Assembly: GCF_964340395.1 (NCBI RefSeq)
Contig: NC_135550.1
Span: forward strand, 32,736,176-32,800,175
Length of the DNA stretch: 64,000 nucleotides
Direction: 5' to 3'
Origin: Glandiceps talaboti
Lineage: Eukaryota; Hemichordata; Enteropneusta; Spengelidae
Shown: in pieces, positions 30,219 to 44,850 of the stretch
Layout: each line of letters begins with the position of its first letter
Numbering within the stretch: position 1 is the stretch's first letter
The notes under the pieces: model-generated
Databases searched by the model: none
Told to the model about the DNA's origin: nothing
Seen by the model: the letters and a program-made list of their open reading frames with translations, nothing else
Program-made: the position numbers and the translations under genes

Positions 30219-32615
30219 TGCGTGTCACTCAGGTACTCCGCTCACTAGATCTTGTAGGCTTGCTAGTTGTTCAGGGTTTGAATGTTACTCACACCTCTCT
30301 TTGCATCTTATATATCAGCATCAGCACCAGATTGGGTTCTTTATCTTTCTTTTAAATTCTACGAACCTTTGCATTTTTTCGATACCTAATTGCAACTGAG
30401 TAAACAAACTATTGTTTTAGGTTAGGGAAACCCCAGACTTAATCGCGTCTCCACGCATAATATTTATTCCCTACATCACTGGGTCCAAAACACATGCGTA
30501 CTAGCACCCTTGTCATCACGTTTCTTCCCTTTATGCTCGCAGTGCATGCGTAGTGCAGTCCTTTTCTCACGTTCTCGCAAACTATGATGCAATTGACCAA
30601 GTGACCGACCACACCATTAAGCCAACCCCACAAAATTCGAAGTTGGGTGACCTTGGGAGTGAACTAACCCTGACATTCACAGTTGAGTTTGTGTCTGGAC
30701 CCTTTAACACTTGAGTACACTTTACAACTGTTGATGAAGACGAGCTGCCAGAAGCCATAGCTTAATGACACTTTGATTAGTTATTGTAACACTGGATAAT
30801 TTGTGGTTAACCACTAAATTGTCACACCTCAAACGAATCCGCTACATACAAATAAAATAATGGAAACATTAAAGTGACCTCCGACCCCTTCTTGTGTATG
30901 CTCTGTTTATTAACACAGTAGAGGTTTAAATCACCGTGCTATAGGTGTTGTCACCAATTCCTCGCTACTGACACTCTACAGCCTAGCTGTGTTTTTTTTT
31001 TATGTTTACGATTATCCTGTGAGAATGTCAACTAGTTCAGCTCAGGCTACGGGGGCAAAACACTTTCAAGGTATGCATTTGAATAAAGTGGTACCTTGAT
31101 GCAAAGTGTTTGTCACAAAGCCAGCTTTCTAGTCCCTGACAAGAAACTTGAACAATTTGCATCTCAAATGACGTCAAGATTCTGTACAGATTTCTGATTA
31201 CGTAATTTGGTACAGCCTCTATCAATAACAAGTTCTCTCTTTTTTAAAGCTCCCTTTGTTTGGTTTTTTAACAAAAACAGACAAAACGTCAAAGTTTTAA
31301 AACTTGGTAGTAAATAGTTTAAAGAAATTCTTTTGGAGAACTTCATGTGTTGAAATCTGATAGCCTGGAAATTTAACATTAATATGGTCAAGTAATGTAG
31401 ACATTTCTTTTCATGTTAACTTTGTACCCCTCACAAGTATTTTTTTTCGTTGTCCAATTTCCTCATACCACTTGCCCCACCCATCCTTATTTTACGGTGT
31501 ATGAAATACCAGCACACCTATCACAGGATGTGTGGGTGAAGATTGACCCACTTTCTGTTCCACTAAGATCATGCTATGTTTAAACTCTGGTTTAACTGGT
31601 TTGAGTTTTGACGAGTTTGAACTCATGGTCATTTAATCTATTTTTAACCCAGGACAGCGTGTCAAGTTTCAATTTTAGATCAAACAAATACAGTTGCTCC
31701 ATTTCTGGTAGTCCTTGGTACACATTCTAGCTGTGCGTTAACTGTACAGAATTAGGTCAAAAACAGACAATAATGTTGACGGGTTTCCTAACTACTCACA
31801 CTTGCCTACGAAGTTTAACCTACTTTAGTTTAAATCTAAACGTGGAAAAAAATATCAGAAAGAATCTAGACAGAATGAAAGCATTTATTTTGACATTTTC
31901 CATAGTTTTCTCATAGGGGTGAAAACGTGGATCAGGTTGAGAGAAATTAGTCGTAGTCTGAAATATAAATTATAATGCTATGTGAGCTAAATATAGATAG
32001 ATTCTCAGACCACTGCTATATTAAATTGTTGTGACGATGCATGGCACAAAGGCGCAATTAGTGAAAGGTACTTCGTAATAGAAATAAGCTGCATTCTGAA
32101 TGACGTGTGTGAGCTAACTATAGCATGTGTAGGACTGATTCAAAGACACGATTAAAGAACGCTACAATTATTCTGTCTGCCTTCTAGAAGAACTTGTACT
32201 CATTAGTAGAACACCCAGAATGGATAGTACTTGAATACTAAGGAGATTTTCCTCACCATGGCCAGATATACATTTACGATACTATTTTGAACCCATTCTG
32301 CTAATCTATTATCAATTTTGGAAAGGGTGGTGAAAATCGGTTGTCAAACGACTACAGTCGAGTCCACCCTTTCTGATATAAATTAACAGTCTCAAAATTC
32401 AATGTTTGATAAAACCTTGAAAATCTTGAAAGAATAACGTGATATTGACACATTTATAACACTCAGATACAAAGAAGAAGGGAAGAAGAACAAACACACG
32501 AACAATAACATTAGCAAAACCTGTATATTAATCAATTAATTAGTCAGTACATTTATAGCGTGTCAGTCTTCTTTACATAGCAAAGTTCAGAGGTGCTGTA
32601 CAAATACATATGAGA

Positions 32616-32720
32616 GAGAGTGCGTGCGTGCATGTGTGTGCGTGCATGTGTGTGTGCGTGCGTGCGTGTGTGTATGCGTGTGTGTCTGTGCGTGTGTGTG
32701 TGTGCGTGCGTGTGTGTGTG

Positions 32721-32799
<79 letters not shown>
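32616..32799 (+). repeat. Compound (TG)n/(CGTG)n microsatellite
   Basis: About 180 bases of TG with CG interruptions that become rarer to the right. Several Cys/Val and His/Thr open frames here are artefacts. Confidence 0.97.
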
Positions 32800-32801
<2 letters not shown>

Positions 32802-33660
32802 AGTATAAGCCACAATACTTATGTAGTCAGTTGATTGAAGGTGTCTTTTGAATTCTTTCTTGAAGTTGCACTTCAAATCAAAGAATACAATTATAGTATT
32901 TAATCAATTCCATCTTTTTATTACCTCGATATGTTCTTCGCAACAACTACATAAACTTGCAACACCTAAGCTATCTGTGGAACATGTTCGATAAAGTTGA
33001 CACCGCTCAACTAATCTTAAAAGTTTTCATAGTGTCATATTACAATTGTAAAGATGGTCCATGAGAAATGAGCTTCGTTGCAAATAGTTCTCCTTTGAAT
33101 GTAGCCTTTTCAACATTAGAAATAATTGTAAAGCCGGCCGGGATAAATGACCGTAGGTTTGCTGTAATCTCTCCAAAGTACGATATGTTCCGAGAATGAA
33201 TGACTTTGTTGGGTCGAAGTACAGTGTCACCTTGACTTTTGCTGACGTGCACATTTCATTCTTTCACAGACGAGTTGACTACTGAGTATGTCGCATCTGT
33301 GTCGTTTCAACAGATGAAGCCTTTTTAGGATTTAAAACAAGAGCCATACTTATTAATACTCAATTGTCATAGTTCTGTGATTCGTAATAGATACCCTGTT
33401 TCAGATGTCACCATCTTCATAATGCTTGTGTGTTCTTACGCTTTGTCAGTCATGCATGCTCCAGTCTATTTAAATTTAGTGGAGTGACAACCAAAATGTT
33501 AGACAAATTAGACAAAGCTGTATGTCGTATGTCATGACGTGACATGACAGAAATGGCCACAACACATCCCACTAAATGTTATCCTGAACTCGGGCCTTCT
33601 TTGTTGTTTCTTGGCCAGAACGCCCATACAGTTAGTTCTAGTTAGTTTTTACTTTCCGTA

Positions 33661-33691
33661 TTAAAAGAAGGTTATATATCAGGGATGAAAA

Positions 33692-33729
<38 letters not shown>

Positions 33730-34700
33730 GTCTGTTTATCTGTGACATCGTTTTCTCCAAAACGGCTGGCTAAATTCAAACGAAATTTGGTGCATATATT
33801 CTTTAGGGTAATGGCTAGAATTGATTGATTAGGTTTTGTAAACATTCATGAATATTAATGAGATATTTACATAATTAACGGTTTTCGGTAATTAGGTGAT
33901 ATCTTAAGAATGCAAATTCAATATAATTTGGTACATACATTGATGATAACAAATTGCATGTGTCATATAAAAGTTTTATAATATAGCTTGTAGTTTTAAT
34001 GAGTCATTTGCATAATTAATGATTTTCAGTAATTAGGCTATACATGAAGAGTGCAAGCTTCAAGTTCCGTATAATTTGGTAAGTACATTTATGATACCAG
34101 GGTGCACATGTTTCATAAAGCTTACTGATGTAACACTTAGTTTTAATGAGTCATTTGCATAATTAATGATTAAGAAAGCACCCTTCAAATCTAAAATATT
34201 TTGGTACATACATCGATGGTAACAAAGTTCATGTACCATATGAAGTTTGATAATATAGCTTTTAGTTTTAATGACTCATTTGCATAATTAATTATTTTCA
34301 GTAATTAAGCTCAATCTTAAGAATGCACGTCTCAATTCAATATGATTTTGCTACATACATCAACCATAACAAAGTGCATAGCTTCTAAACAGCTTTGTGA
34401 TATAGCTTTTAATTTGGTGACTCATTTGCATAATTAATGATTTCCAGAAATTAGGCTATATCTTCAAATGCATACTTCAAATTCAGTATAATTTTGGTAT
34501 ACCCTTCAAACATAACTAATCGCACATGTTCTGAAATGCTTGATGTAACTTTTAGTTTTAATGACTCATTTGCATAATTAATGATTTCCAGTAATTAGGC
34601 TATATCTTACAAATGCGCTCTTCAAATTAAATAGAATTTGGTACATACTTCAAACATAACTATTCGCATATGAGTTAGGAACGAAAATCTAAAGACTTTG
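33661..34700. repeat. Dispersed repeat with a (CTGT)n head and about six 140-bp internal units
   Basis: The left part has a (CTGT)n run, then TTTTCTCCAAAACGGCTGGC and AAATTTGGTGCATATATTC. A related block occurs at 63705-64000. To the right, six units of about 140 bp each carry a motif close to TTTGCATAATTAATGATTTT followed by AGTAATTAGGCTATATCTT (near 33871, 34011, 34158, 34287, 34430 and 34571). No coding capacity. Confidence 0.7.
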
Positions 34701-34910
34701 CCCTTACGGAAGGCATTCTGTTTAAATTTGGTTTTAAATTGTTACTGAAACTTTTGAATTCTTGTGTGTATGTCTGTCCATTTAATACCATCACAAATTA
34801 CTATCTTAGATGTCAGTAAAAACTGTTGTCATTTCGTGAATGTGTAACGGTTTATACAGAAGTCAAGTTAGCGAACATAGTCAAGTTACCTGTCCTTAGA
34901 AACATTGAGT

Positions 34911-35041
34911 GCATTTACAATAGGACAGCGTTCATTCCATACTGACGGCATGGAGTGCACGCATTTGCAATAGGACAGCGTTCATTCCATACTGACGGCA
35001 TGGAGTGCACGCATTTGCAATAGGACAGCGCTCATTCCATG
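34911..35041 (+). repeat. 50-bp tandem repeat, 2.6 copies
   Basis: The unit contains GCATTTGCAATAGGACAGCG and TTCATTCCATACTGACGGCA. Copies are nearly identical, so the amplification is recent. Confidence 0.9.
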
Positions 35042-35546
35042 CTACACACGAACAACCTACATTTGGTGACCATATTCCCCTATTCCAAATGGAGTTTCAC
35101 CTGCCTGCACCTCAAGACTTCTCCCGACTTCGAATATAAGTTAAAACTTTCCATGTTCACACCCGGCCTGTTCGTAAGACTGTAGACCAGGGCATACTAG
35201 TATTTTACTTTATGCAAGGCTCATAGCGAACTAAAATCCCTATACAATGTGAACATCCTATTTCCAATAAGGATTGCCTGAGCTAGCAATAGAACTCATC
35301 ATTCTGTACACGGGATATTGGCACACTGTACACATTTCGTTATATCTGCTATATTGTTGTTTCCATAAGTACATCTATTGCATATGGTGGATTACAGCAA
35401 TGAAGACAAAACAAAGAAACATTGAAGATTGTGAAAGTGCCTGGTGTGGTTATACAGTCCAATCTGATATAGTGCTGAAGTGGTATATGTGACATGTTGT
35501 TGTATTGACATGATTCATGGGACTAACGACACCGACGCAAAGTGAT

Positions 35547-37650
35547 CCATAACCCTGTAAATAACCCAGCCAAGATAGCAAAGATATCCCGTCCATAACC
35601 CTGTAAATAACCCAGCCAAGATAGCAAAGATATCCCGTCCATAACCCTGTAAATAACCCAGCCAAGATAGCAAAGATATCCCGTCCATAACCCTGTAAAT
35701 AACCCAGCCAAGATAGCAAAGATATCCCGTCCATAACCCTGTAAATAACCCAGCCAAGATAGCAAAGATATCCCGTCCATAACCCTGTAAATAACCCAGC
35801 CAAGATAGCAAAGATATCCCGTCCATAACCCTGTAAATAACCCAGCCAAGATAGCAAACATATCCCGTCCATAACCCTGTAAATAACCCAGCCAAGATAG
35901 CAAAGATATCCCGTCCATAACCCTGTAAATAACCCAGCCAAGATAGCAAAGATATCCCGTCCATAACCCTGTAAATAACCCAGCCAAGATAGCAAAGATA
36001 TCCCGTCCATAACCCTGTAAATAACCCAGCCAAGATAGCAAAGATATCCCGTCCATAACCCTGTAAATAACTCAGCCAAGATAGCAAAGATATCCCGTCC
36101 TAATTCTGTAAATAACCCAGCCAAGATAGCAAAGATATCCCGTCCATAACCCTGTAAATAACCCAGCCAAGATAGCAAAGATATCCCGTCCATAACCCTG
36201 TAAATATCCCAGCCAAGATAGCAAACATATCCCGTCCATAACCCTGTAAATATCCCAGCCAAGATAGCAAACATATCCCGTCCATAACCCTGTAAATAAC
36301 CCAGCCAAGATAGCAAAGATATCCCGTCCATAACCCTGTAAATAACCCAGCCAAGATAGCAAAGATATCCCGTGCATAACCCTGTAAATATCCCAGCCAA
36401 GATAGCAAACATATCCCGTCCATAACCCTGTAAATATCCCAGCCAAGATAGCAAACATATCCCGTCCATAACCCTGTAAATAACCCAGCCAAGATAGCAA
36501 ACATATCCCGTCCATAACCCTGTAAATAACCCAGCCAAGATAGCAAACATATCCCGTCCATAACCCTGTAAATAACCCAGCCAAGATAGCAAAGATATCC
36601 CGTCCATAACCCTGTAAATAACCCAGCCAAGATAGCAAAGATATCCCGTCCATAACCCTGTAAATAACCCAGCCAAGATAGCAAACATATCCCGTCCATA
36701 ACCCCGTAAATAACCCAGCCAAGATAGCAAAGATATCCCGTCCATAACCCTGTAAATAACCCAGCCAAGATAGCAAAGATATCCCGTCCATAACCCTGTA
36801 AATAACCCAGTCAAGATAGCAAAGATATCCCGTCCATAACCCTGTAAATAACCCAGCCAAGATAGCAAACATATCCCGTCCATAACCCTGTAAATAACCC
36901 AGTCAAGATAGCAAAGATATCCCGTCCATAACCCTGTAAATAACCCAGCCAAGATAGCAAAGATATCCCGTCCATAACCCTGTAAATAACCCAGCCAAGA
37001 TAGCAAAGATATCCCGTCCATAATTCTGTAAATAACCCAGCCAAGATAGCAAAGATATCCCGTCCATAACCCCGTAAATAACCCAGCCAAGATAGCAAAG
37101 ATATCCCGTCCATAACCCTGTAAATAACCCAGCCAAGATAGCAAAGATATCCCGTCCATAACCCTGTAAATAACCCAGCCAAGATAGCAAAGATATCCCG
37201 TCCATAACCCTGTAAATAACCCAGCCAAGATAGCAAAGATATCCCGTCCATAACCCTGTAAATAACCCAGCCAAGATAGCAAAGATATCCCGTCCATAAC
37301 CCTGCAAATAACCCAGCCAAGATAGCAAAGATATCCCGTCCATAACCCCGTAAATAACCCAGCCAAGATAGCAAAGATATCCCGTCCATAACCCTGCAAA
37401 TATCCCAGCCAAGATAGCAAAGATATCCCGTCCATAACCCTGTAAATAACCCAGCCAAGATAGCAAAGATATCCCGTCCATAACCCTGTAAATAACCCAG
37501 CCAAGATAGCAAAGATATCCCGTCCATAACCCTGTAAATAACCCAGCCAAGATAGCAAAGATATCCCGTCCATAACCCTGTAAATAACCCAGCCAAGATA
37601 GCAAAGATATCCCGTCCTAATTCTGCAAATAACCCAGCCAAGATAGCAAA
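35547..37650. repeat. 46-bp minisatellite, about 46 copies
   Basis: The unit contains CCATAACCCTGTAAATAACC and CAGCCAAGATAGCAAAGATA. Copies differ at a few fixed positions (AAAGATAT or AAACATAT; ATAACCC or ATATCCC; CCCTG or CCCCG; TCCATAACC or TCCTAATTC). Both edges show degenerate copies. The unit has no stop in any minus-strand frame, so it produces very long open frames of a 46-residue hydrophobic repeat; these have no features of a gene. Confidence 0.97.
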
Positions 37651-40600
37651 GGAAACCATGACCCAGCCAAGATCTTCAATAATAGTTATAGTTTCGTATA
37701 CACGTCGTATCACTAGTTAAAGCATAAGAATGGCATTTAGAAACAGTAATTAAAATCAACTGTCAACATCATGTATTCCGATTGTACACTGTTGAGTAAC
37801 TTTCGACGGTGTGACTAAAGGGCTTACAAATTATCATATTCGATTGCTAAAAGTGTCAACTTTGCAAAGACATGCACGTTTATCTATCGAAATCTTTTCC
37901 AGGATAATCGAGGTAATGTATGGCCTTGTCGTCAAAAATGGGACACACGGAAAAATGCAAATGCCAATGGAACCATGGGAATGTTTGTGATTTAGTGACC
38001 GCCTGCTGGTCATTGACATTTGACTGGTCATTGTCCTTTTCTTAGTGGTCAGGCTTCGGACACCTGGGACAAGGTTTTACGTTCAAATGCCAAAAGTAGT
38101 GATTCACTTGCCTCCACCATAAAAATCCGTTATGTATACATCTACATTGCCAAATCGTGTGTTTGATAATGTTTGGACTTTCACTTTCCAACTTTACAAT
38201 ACTGTACGAAGATAAATGAAAATTACACGACAACAAATTAAACCTTTGTAAAATCACGGGCATTATAATATACACATATTATGTAATACACGTTGTATTA
38301 ACATGTTTTCCATGCAGTATACAGAACAAAGCACGTCCTTCAAAGTCTTAAGTCTGTCACGTACGAACATTATAGCGGTGGTGCCTGGATGAGCACTGAT
38401 GTCTAGATTGCATTTTGTATAATCTTATAGGTGTTATGGAAAAATCACTCTTATCGATCCAAACCGTCTGACATTCTGATAAGAAATTATATTTCTTATC
38501 AGAATAGATTACAGACAATCTATTATAAGTTTCGTTTTGAAGGTGAAGATTTGTTGATTTGGATCGTATCTGTGATTCAATGCTTATAGAGTACATTTCA
38601 TTTCCAACTCACCTACTGTGAACTTTATACACGTATGTTGCTACATTTTATTACGCATACTTTTATGTGCTAATGTTTTACTACTTCAGTGAGTGTGTCC
38701 AAATTGCTCATAGAACATAAAATAACCTGTTTTCAAGGTTGAGAACAGGTTCCTTGTACACGTACGTGCGAGCTGTCGATGATGGGTATTACAGTAGTGA
38801 TGTCATTGGGCCTAACTAGCTAGGATATTGTGGTCATGATGAAACATGACACACTTTGTTGTCAACAAAATTTAATACTCTTCCCTACCTGTAGTACACT
38901 TTGACATTTACAGGAGCGTAAATATCGATGGGTTTCGGATCAAAATGCAGCTGGACGTAGCCTAGAATCCACTGAAGGCGATTGGGGATTTCGTTGTTGA
39001 GGAAATAACGAATTCAAAACCCTATTCGCATGTATGGCTAAGCTGGAAGTGGCAGGTGGAAATTCGGAAAGAATTTTTGCACAGAACCCTTGATTCGAAA
39101 CCATCCTACAGAAAACTCAAAAGTGTGGTGTAACAATAGAATATAATGTATTCATGAAAGTACAGTGGACGTTTACATAAGTTTTGCCATAATATGTTTG
39201 TTGATTGTTCTGATACCTTTAGATTCTATTGAACTTCTACATGATACTAACATTAAACGCGGATGAAATAACAGCTCTGGTAATATGGTTTGCTAGAATT
39301 AATTTTCTGAAGCTACAAAGCAAACATGTGGATGTTCTACTCAAATAAGGAGATTTGTTACACATTCATTTAAAATATGATCTAAAATTAGGTATATTCT
39401 ATGGATACAAGATGTCTTAAATAGCGATATTTTGTAAATAGGAGATACACCTCCACCAAATTACGTCTAAGTAGTGCCAAAGAATCTATAAACAATGGTA
39501 AGTTTCTATTTATATCTGGACTAATCATTGTAAGGGGTATACAGAAAATGAATTTTTTCCGCGTTTTTGACTTCCGGGTATCAGAGATTCACCTTTCCCA
39601 TTCATAATTGTAAAGCAACGTTTACCAACTAATTGTTTATCCTTTCCATTCATTAAAAACCATCTAAACTGAACGCAAACATATTAAATGGGGCTAGTCA
39701 TTTTACGTAACTTGGGGGGGGGGGGAGGGGGGGGGGGGCTTCAGGTTAAGATTGGTCTTCTTGAAACAACTTCTCATTCAGATTCGATTCCAAAACAGAA
39801 GTACCTCCAATATATTATTATATTGAAATGCCACTCACTGTATGTAAAGTCTTCATGAACAAATTGAATACTCAGCACGACCATGAACCTTCTCCTCCTG
39901 TGTGAATCTCACTCAGGGAACTATAAGCCAAAACGACCTTCCTACTCCAGGAAACATTTTTGCGGAAACGACCCATCACACGGAAAATACCCTTCCCGCA
40001 ATGTACAAGTTCAGATAACCCCGAGGGTGTACAAAATCCGTACTATCTATTACTGCTACATACATATACACCACTTTTTATATCGTACCATATACTTCTA
40101 CAATGTAGTTATTACACAGTGTAAAGTTCCCAAGGAATGTCTACTTTTATCGAAAGTCAACGTTTGTGGAAATTGGATGCGAGGAGCATATTATACACAA
40201 CTATATGTACCATGCCATGTTTTGTCAGGCGGTCGTATCCGGGGTTTGGCGAGAATCTGTCACAGCATGCACGTGCCATGGATCATATACCATATGGAAT
40301 GCGATAGTGTGCTGTGTCGTTATAGATTTAACAATGTTTTCATTGCTATTTTCTCATTGTCAAACCATCACAAGACTACAGACACATTTTTATTGGTGTA
40401 TACTTTAGTATTATACTTTATTTTCTGTTCTTCATACAGAGTTCATGTTTCAGCCAAACCGCCATATGATCTTTGTATTTCAGCCCAGATATCGAATTCC
40501 AAATTAAACCGGTTGAGACCAGTATTACAATGTGTGTTAATTGGTCAAGAACTGTCATTTCATTCACTATAATACATCCTGTTATCAATCATTAGCACCA

Positions 40601-41194
40601 TTAACATCCGGGCTCCCACGCTCGAATATGCCAACACTGGTAGCAAAGAGTCGAGAGGTCTCTGGTGTGACACACTTCTGGGCTAAATTTAGAAACGGAT
40701 ATCAATTTAAAACAATAAGTGCATGATGCACGTTCGTCTGACAAGTGAGTTATAACCACTGCTGTGTATGGTTATTGATTGATTTACCATACTGCGTGTA
40801 GTATACATGATCTGTCGTAAACTGAGAGAAACTCTTTACAACCAAGAAATATGATCAGTGATACATAAACAAAACTACCAATATAGTTTACTTTGAAAGA
40901 AAAACATGTATCTGATAGAGTCGCCAAGTTTAATCAATAGCGAAGAATTAGCTCCGATGGCCCGAGCAATAGATTAAACTTCATTGATTAGCTGTCTCCA
41001 TGGAAACAATGGACTTTGCTACTCCGCTGGTGCTATAGACTTGTGATACAAAGGATTGACAGTTCACATATCAACAGACTTACACATTATGGCTTACACA
41101 AATTAAGGAAAGCTAGAGAGCGTTCCACAATTTACCAACATTACCAAGGATTCCATCGGGACACCTCTTATTCTCACCCTCTTATTTCGGGCAG
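37651..41194. other. Intergenic region, no gene recognised
   Basis: AT-rich DNA with a G-run at about 39714-39738. An open frame at 39883-40572 (plus, 229 codons) has biased Cys/Tyr/His composition, no recognised domain and no splice or start context, and is probably chance. Confidence 0.5.
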
Positions 41195-42208
41195 GACTGA
41201 TAACCATAGTTTCACCCATTGACTGATAACCATAGTTCCACCCATTGACTGATAACCATAGTTTCACCCATTGACTGATAACCATAGTTCCACCCATTGA
41301 CTGATAACCATAGTTCCACCCATTGACTGATAACCATAGTTCCACCCATTGACTGATAACCATAGTTCCACTCAATGACTGATATCCATAGTTCCACCCA
41401 TTGACTGATAACCATAGTTCCACCCATTGACTGATAACCATAGTTTCACCCATTGACTGATAACCATAGTTCCACCCATTGACTGATAACCATAGTTCCA
41501 CCCATTGACTGATAACCATAGTTCCACCCATTGACTGATAACCATAGTTTCACCCATTGACTGATAACCATAGTTCCACCCATTGACTGATAACCATAGT
41601 TCCACCCATTGACTGATAACCATAGTTCCACCCATTGACTGATAACCATAGTTCCACCCATTGACTGATAACCATAGTTCCACCCATTGACTGATAACCA
41701 TAGTTCCACCCATTGACTGATAACCATAGTTCCACCCATTGACTGATAACCATAGTTCCACCCATTGACTGATAACCATAGTTCCACCCATTGACTGATA
41801 ACCATAGTTCCACCCATTGACTGATAACCATAGTTTCACCCATTGACTGATAACCATAGTTCCACCCATTGACTGATAACCATAGTTTTACCCATTGACT
41901 GATAACTATAGTTCCACCCATTGACTGATAACCATAGTTCCACCCATTGACTGATAACCATAGTTCCACCCATTGACTGATAACCATAGTTTCACCCATT
42001 GACTGATAACCATAGTTTCACCCATTGACTGATAACCATAGTTCCACCCATTGACTGATAACCATAGTTTCACCCATTGACTGCTAACCATAGTTCCACC
42101 CATTGACTGATAACCATAGTTCCACATATTGACTGATAACCATAGTTCCACCCATTGACTGATAACCATAGTTCCACCCATTGACTGATAACCATAGTTC
42201 CACCCATT
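41195..42208. repeat. 26-bp minisatellite, 39 copies
   Basis: The unit contains GACTGATAACCATAGTTCCA followed by CCCATT. Most copies are identical; variants mostly change TTCC to TTTC. 39 units fit the span exactly. Minus-strand open frames here arise because the unit lacks stops. Confidence 0.97.
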
Positions 42209-42294
42209 AACTACTTTTTCAGCCGTAACTTTCACCTATGTGACAATAGGTTGTTGATGTTTAGAAAGCTCCTATATCATTGTTTAATACGTGT

Positions 42295-42497
<203 letters not shown>

Positions 42498-42954
42498 CTG
42501 TGTCGTTGGCAGTGGGGATTTGGAGATTTTTTTGTAGGCTGTCCATAGCCTTTCAGTAATTTCGCAACTTAAAACAGAATGCCATCTAAGATGATTTTTA
42601 TACTTATTACATATAGGATTAAATGTTCAAGAAAAGTTTGATAACATCATAACAGTAAATGTTAGGTGTATACGTTGACATACTGTAGTGATGCCATTGG
42701 ACTTTTTAAAGAACATTCAATTCTATAAAGCTTTGTTTGTGTTTGTGACACATGGTGGTACCGTGTCTGTACAAAATCAGACCACTATAGTTAGTTATAG
42801 TCATCGAGATAATACATGAAACAACTTTTTATGTTGTAGGGACCAAACCAAACAAATCAATAACAATTTATGGTATGCCTGACTACAAGATTTACGTACG
42901 ACCTCCTTTGATTTTAACTGATCGACTTCCTTCTTTCGATGTCGATGCGATACA

Positions 42955-44238
<1,284 letters not shown>

Positions 44239-44600
44239 ACAATATGCAATTAAAAATATGAAATGTTCACAAAACGTAATTAAAAATATGAAGTGTTCAC
44301 AATATGCAATTAAAATATGAAGTGTTCACAATATGCAATTAAATTTATGAAGTGTTCACAATATACAATTAAAAATATGAAGTGTTCACAATATGTAATT
44401 AAAAATATGAAGTGTTCACAATATGCAATTAAATATATGAAGTGTTCACAATATGCAATTAAAAATATGAAGTGTTCACAATATGTAATTAAAAATATGA
44501 AGTGTTCACAATATACAATTAAAAATATGAAGTGTTCACAATATGTAATTAAAAATATGAAGTGTTCACAATATACAATTAAAAATATGAAGTGTTCACT
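44239..44600. repeat. 30-bp minisatellite, about 12 copies
   Basis: The unit contains AAATATGAAGTGTTCACAAT followed by ATGCAATTAA. Ten codons long and open on both strands, so it translates as a repeating decapeptide (MKCSQYAIKN); no start context or flanking exons support expression. Confidence 0.95.
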
Positions 44601-44624
44601 AATGTAAATATTACCGATGGAGAT

Positions 44625-44850
44625 GCAGTCACTGCCTAAAGTGGAGTTAGGCAACGCTCTGCAAGGAGCTGCATGCCGCGCCGTCACTGTCTAAAGTGGA
44701 GTTAGGCAACGCTCTGCAAGGACCGGATACACAGTCACTGCCTAAAGTAGAGTTAGGCAACGCTCTGCAAGGACCGGATACAGTCACTGCCTAGAGTAGA
44801 GTTAGGCAATACTCTGCAAGGAGATGCCGTCACTGCCTAGGAGCCGATTA
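44625..44850. repeat. 48-bp tandem repeat, about 4 copies, abutting the 30-bp array
   Basis: The unit contains GAGTTAGGCAACGCTCTGCA and GTCACTGCCTAAAG. It is richer in GC than the array to its left, and unrelated to it in sequence. Confidence 0.88.

Larger units (their letters stand above)
30219..35546. other. Intergenic region upstream of the GST gene
   Basis: The first few hundred bases should hold the GST promoter and 5' UTR, but no clear core element was identified. The rest contains a compound (TG)n run, the dispersed repeat at 33661-34700 and a 50-bp triplication. Open frames are short and unsupported. Confidence 0.55.

Noticed and set aside
35450-37573. A 707-codon minus-strand open frame and overlapping frames of 177-300 codons
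   Set aside because: They are produced by the 46-bp minisatellite, which lacks stops in all three frames. There is no codon-level conservation, splice structure or flanking exon.
39883-40572. A 229-codon plus-strand open frame
   Set aside because: Composition is Cys/Tyr/His-rich without any domain, and nothing around it looks like a gene. It is long for chance in AT-rich DNA, so transcript data would be worth a glance, but I cannot support it.
41103-42235. Several 70-165 codon minus-strand open frames reading MGGTMVISQWVELWLSVNGW
   Set aside because: Frame-independent translations of the 26-bp minisatellite.
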